This document shows positions 13,919-16,539 of a stretch of DNA of 16,539 nt, one piece after another (position 1 is the stretch's first letter; the number at the start of each line of letters is the position of its first letter). Location: contig DAIOGN010000080.1 of NCBI GenBank assembly GCA_036745245.1, forward strand, positions 1 through 16,539, given 5' to 3'. Made by a program: the position numbers and the translations under genes. The notes under the pieces are model-generated. The model did not search any database, was not told where the DNA came from, and was given only the letters and a program-made list of their open reading frames with translations. This DNA is from DAIOGN01 sp036745245 (GTDB lineage: Bacteria > Zixibacteria > MSB-5A5 > JAUVRN01).

Positions 13919-13923
13919 TTTTA

Positions 13924-14259
13924 GTGCAGCCCAAGGCCATTCCGCAGCAGCTTCAGGTGGAGCTGCGGGAACCCGAATCCGAAGGCATCTACGCCAACCT
14001 TGCGATCATCTCGCATTCTCCCTCCGAGATGATCATCGACTTCGCTCGCGTAATGCCCGGCGTGCAGAAGGCACGTGTGCTGTCGCGCATCATCATGACG
14101 CCGCAGCACTGCAAGATGATGCATCGCGCGCTCTCGGATAATCTCAAGAAGTTCGAGGGACAGTTCGGCGAGATCAAGATCCAGGGCGAAGAGATGCGCG
14201 GCCCCATCGGATTCTCGTCGCCGCGGTCCACCTCGGCCGACGGCCCGGGCGAGGCGTGA
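13924..14259 (+). CDS. DUF3467 domain protein
   Basis: This 111-residue protein starts at GTG 13924, set by AGGAGG 5 nt upstream. Residues about 9-90 match the DUF3467 pattern: QVELREPESEGIYANLAIIS, then SPSEMIIDFARVMPG, and VLSRIIMTPQHCKMMHRAL, a beta-rich N-terminal half followed by a helix (LSDNLKKFEGQFGEI). The last 20 residues are Gly/Ser/Pro-rich and unconserved. There is no signal peptide, so it should be cytoplasmic. The family has no established function; the strand order and phrase SPSEMIIDF recur across many phyla. It is the first gene of a plus-strand cluster with two secreted paralogs and overlaps the next gene by GTGA. Family call is good, role unknown. Confidence 0.85.
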   Translation: MQPKAIPQQLQVELREPESEGIYANLAIISHSPSEMIIDFARVMPGVQKARVLSRIIMTPQHCKMMHRALSDNLKKFEGQFGEIKIQGEEMRGPIGFSSPRSTSADGPGEA

Positions 14260-15092
14260 GCTTTGTGAGCGTGTCCGCGCCGGACCGAACGATGGGCCAT
14301 ACGATGCGGCGCCTTGCGCTGTGGACCGCGATGGCCGGGGCCCTCTTCTCGACGCCTCCGGCCAAGGCCGATTTCTCCGTGAGTTACCGGGCGAAGTCGG
14401 CCACTCTCGTGCTCTTCGACAAGCCTCAACCTTCACCCTTCGGCGCCGTGGGCGCGCGGATCCTCATCAAGGGCGATCGTGTGCGCGTGGAGGCCACGGA
14501 TCACTGGGGTACCACCCATACCTGGATCTCCGACCGCGCAACGCATACCACCTGGCGGCTGCTTCCCAACCAGCAGTATGTCACGGAGTCCGGCGGCTGG
14601 GCGTGTGAGGGGATCCCTGTGCAGGTGGCCGGAGTTCTGGCGGCGGGGCTTGCAGGGGCAGGGATTGACAGTCTCTCCATCTCCGGTCCCACAGCGGCCT
14701 CGTGGGACGAGGCGCAGGCCCGCCGCACGGAGTGGGACTTCCGCGCCCGCGTGTTCGGCCTGCCTCGCCCGGTGTGGGTACGCGCCTCCGTGTACTTTCC
14801 GGCCAGCGAGGCCGACGTCTTCGGTTCTCCGGTGGTAGAATTGTACTGCGGCAAGAAACCGACACAGGCAGAATGGCGATCCGCGCTTCAACAGGTTCTC
14901 GAGCTCTCCAAGGAGAGTGCCACTGCGCTGGCGAGTGTGGCGGCACTTCCCATAGCTCTGGATTTCAGGACAGATTTCGGCATGGGCAAGGGCACGCTTG
15001 TGCTGGAGGCCACCGACGTCTCAGGAACGGTGCTCGACGCGTCTCTGTTCCGGCTCCCCGAAGGGTATCGCGCAGCTCCCGCCTCCGAGTGA
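14256..15092 (+). CDS. Secreted DUF4412-like protein, paralog 1
   Basis: From the GTG at 14256 (overlapping the previous stop as GTGA) the protein has 278 residues. ATGs at 14292 and 14304 would give a more usual signal peptide, MRRLALWTAMAGALFSTPPAKA, with cleavage before DFSVSY, so the true start may be either of these. The mature part is beta-rich: ILIKGDRVRVEA, then a THTWISDRATHTTWRLLP strand pair, WVRASVYFP, VELYCG, and a C-terminal GKGTLVLEATDVSG with SLFRLPEGYR. This order resembles DUF4412/LolA-type periplasmic folds, a similarity judged by eye. It shares the LYCG and SLF-x2-P landmarks with the next gene, so the two are tandem paralogs. Function is unknown; binding a lipid or metal is speculation. 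Confidence 0.7.
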   Translation: MSFVSVSAPDRTMGHTMRRLALWTAMAGALFSTPPAKADFSVSYRAKSATLVLFDKPQPSPFGAVGARILIKGDRVRVEATDHWGTTHTWISDRATHTTWRLLPNQQYVTESGGWACEGIPVQVAGVLAAGLAGAGIDSLSISGPTAASWDEAQARRTEWDFRARVFGLPRPVWVRASVYFPASEADVFGSPVVELYCGKKPTQAEWRSALQQVLELSKESATALASVAALPIALDFRTDFGMGKGTLVLEATDVSGTVLDASLFRLPEGYRAAPASE

Positions 15093-15106
15093 CACCCGAT
15101 CCACCC

Positions 15107-15898
15107 ATGCCGTTCCCCCACCGGAGTCTGGTCATCGCTCTCCTCTGGGCGTTTCTCGTGCCGGCCGTAGGCCGGGCTGACCTGTCAATCAGCGGCACGT
15201 TGATCACGCACAGCGGCCACGTCGTGGACACGCTGGCGACCCATCTCAAAATCAAAGGTCCGCTGGTGCGCCGCAGTCTCGAAGGGGAAGGAACCCTGGC
15301 CGACTTCTTTGGTCGGCGCGTGGAGATATTGCACCGCACGTCCGGCGCCTCCACCGTGCTCGACCTCGAAGCCGGCACGTACACCCGGTCCACGGGCGCA
15401 GCCAGATTGTGTCACCCGTGGAACCTCTTCGATCTGCGCTGGCTGGGCCGCGCGCCCGAAGGCGCTCAGGGTGAATTGGTCTGGCCCGACACCTCAGAGG
15501 TCATCCTCGGCTATCCCGCACACGCATTCGACTTTCGATTCCCCACCCGACAGAAGGGCGGATCCACGATCCGCTTCTGGGTGGTGTACGAACTGGATTC
15601 GCTGTTTGGTCCCGAGTCCGTGCAGTCGCTGTACTGCGGGTTTGCGGAGGCCGACGCCGACCGGCAGTTGTCCGCACAGCTCTCCAGACAGTTCTCGCTC
15701 TCCCCGGAGTCGATCGAAGAACTCTACAAGGTCCGCCTCGGGTACCCGGTGCGAATCGAGAGTTTCATGGGACAGGGAAGCACGCGGCTGGAGTTGTCGC
15801 GCTTCGAGACGAAGGTGGTGAACCAGGCGGCCCTGGCCGACTCTCTGTTCTCGGTTCCCGACTCCTTCAAGCCGGCCGGGTCTCAGGACGGCCGCTGA
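15107..15898 (+). CDS. Secreted DUF4412-like protein, paralog 2
   Basis: The frame is open far upstream inside the previous gene, but ATG 15107 begins a clear signal peptide (MPFPHRSLVIALLWAFLVPA, cleavage near VGRA before DLSISG), giving 263 residues. The layout parallels the preceding gene: LKIKGPLVRRSLEG, then a strand pair around VLDLEAGTYTRS, FWVVYELDSLFG, SLYCG, a helical stretch ending SPESIEELYKV, then MGQGSTRLELSRFETKVV and SLFSVPDSFK. The gap to the previous stop is 14 bp and there is no obvious Shine-Dalgarno sequence. It probably arose by tandem duplication and has diverged strongly. The family assignment to DUF4412-like proteins is tentative and the function is unknown. Confidence 0.7.
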   Translation: MPFPHRSLVIALLWAFLVPAVGRADLSISGTLITHSGHVVDTLATHLKIKGPLVRRSLEGEGTLADFFGRRVEILHRTSGASTVLDLEAGTYTRSTGAARLCHPWNLFDLRWLGRAPEGAQGELVWPDTSEVILGYPAHAFDFRFPTRQKGGSTIRFWVVYELDSLFGPESVQSLYCGFAEADADRQLSAQLSRQFSLSPESIEELYKVRLGYPVRIESFMGQGSTRLELSRFETKVVNQAALADSLFSVPDSFKPAGSQDGR

Positions 15899-15905
15899 GT
15901 CGCGC

Positions 15906-16539
15906 ATGATGTGCCTCGCCCGGGCACGCGGGCTTCTCAGAGCCACTCTTCCGCCGGCCGCCGTGCTCCTGGCTCTCGCGGGCCGCGCGGCGCCTGGCCA
16001 GCCCGTCCCGATGCAGCCTGTGACGTGGCGTACTGCACCGCTTCAGGATTCACTCGTTCCGCCGGTTTCCGGCCAGAATGAAATTCGCGGTGAGTCCGGA
16101 ATCGGCCCCGCCTGCCTGCGCATTCGCAAAGTGAAACAGGACTCGGCGCGCACCACGATCTACTGTTCAGTGCTCGACCGAGAGGGCGAGCCGGTGTTCG
16201 AGATTGGGTCAAAAGACCTGAAGTGTTCGCTGAACGGGCAGGCGATCCTTCCGGTGGGGTTCGAACTTCTGGCCCTGAGTGCCGATGAACATCTAGTGAC
16301 CGTGTTGGCCCTGGGATTCAAGGATACGGCCGTGTCCGCTCCGCGCATGGTGTCTGCGCTCTCCGGATCGTTCGTACCCGAACTGGAGGAGGGGAAGGCT
16401 GACCTGTGCGCCCTGCTCACGTTCTCCGGGCGCATCGCCGTACCTCGCCTGTTCACATCAGATCCGCTGTTGCTTCAGCGGGCCCTCTCGAGTATCCATT
16501 TCAGCGGGGAGGGACTGGTAGTGAACGCCGCCATCGACG
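15906..16539 (+). CDS. Secreted VWFA-related-like protein, N-terminal part (runs off the window)
   Basis: An open frame begins at ATGATG (15906 or 15909), 7 bp after the previous stop, and continues to the window edge (211 codons). The N-terminus is an Arg-rich, then hydrophobic leader (LPPAAVLLALAGRAAP) consistent with a signal peptide. The layout then follows the VWFA-related domain proteins: a VLDREGEPVFEIGSKDLKC strand segment (residues 89-107), a hydrophobic strand LVTVLALGF (130-138), CALLTFSGRIAVPRLFTSD (168-186) and GEGLVVNAAID (201-211). Where such domains carry the D-x-S-x-S metal site, this protein has GFKDT, so metal-ion-dependent adhesion is doubtful. The assignment is by eye and needs a profile search. 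It closes the visible plus-strand cluster. Confidence 0.6.
   Translation, partial: MMCLARARGLLRATLPPAAVLLALAGRAAPGQPVPMQPVTWRTAPLQDSLVPPVSGQNEIRGESGIGPACLRIRKVKQDSARTTIYCSVLDREGEPVFEIGSKDLKCSLNGQAILPVGFELLALSADEHLVTVLALGFKDTAVSAPRMVSALSGSFVPELEEGKADLCALLTFSGRIAVPRLFTSDPLLLQRALSSIHFSGEGLVVNAAID

Overview
This window comes from the chromosome of a GC-rich, Gram-negative-type bacterium. It carries a textbook fatty-acid synthesis operon, two ADP-heptose (LPS inner core) genes, a secreted protein ending in a FlgD-like/type IX-style C-terminal sorting domain, and a secreted protein with dockerin-type repeats. Together these suggest a lineage of the FCB superphylum or its candidate neighbours (for example Eisenbacteria, Krumholzibacteria, Latescibacteria or Zixibacteria). 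That placement is inference. A ten-N run at 11564-11573 shows that this is a draft scaffold. Starts other than ATG are common: TTG or GTG is the best start for HAD, plsX, fabG, rnc, the anchor-V/dockerin gene, the sorting-domain gene and the DUF3467 gene.

Layout. (1) 1-383, minus strand: the N-terminus of a HAD-like hydrolase starting at a TTG, behind a tRNA-Gly(CCC) with an encoded CCA and a good sigma70-type promoter. (2) 533-7415, plus strand: yceD-rpmF-plsX-fabH-fabD-fabG-acpP-fabF-rnc, tightly packed (overlaps or gaps of about 30 bp or less), behind a strong promoter placed so close to the first ATG that the message is predicted to be almost leaderless. This operon supplies the acyl-phosphate branch to phospholipids (PlsX), initiation (FabH), malonyl loading (FabD), the first reduction (FabG), the carrier (AcpP) and elongation (FabF). 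It is bracketed by ribosome and RNA-processing genes. (3) 7462-9837, minus strand: a secreted haem-motif plus dockerin-like protein and an M32 metallocarboxypeptidase with its own promoter. (4) 9951-13876, minus strand: HIT hydrolase, rfaE2 (heptose-1-P adenylyltransferase), a long secreted repeat protein with a FlgD-like C-terminal domain, and rfaE1 (heptose-7-P kinase). The two halves of the usual HldE enzyme are therefore separate genes with a surface-protein gene between them. (5) 13924-16539, plus strand, divergent from rfaE1: a DUF3467 protein, two tandem secreted paralogs (DUF4412-like), and the start of a secreted protein resembling VWFA-related domains but with a degenerate metal site.

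Most of the window is ordinary housekeeping. The less ordinary parts are the DUF3467/secreted-paralog/VWFA-like cluster, the Shine-Dalgarno-masking hairpin before the anchor-V/dockerin gene, the short insertion in AcpP, the near-leaderless fab promoter, and the repeat protein whose assembly gap can be sized from its repeat. I saw no CRISPR array, insertion sequence, phage gene or recognised defence system.
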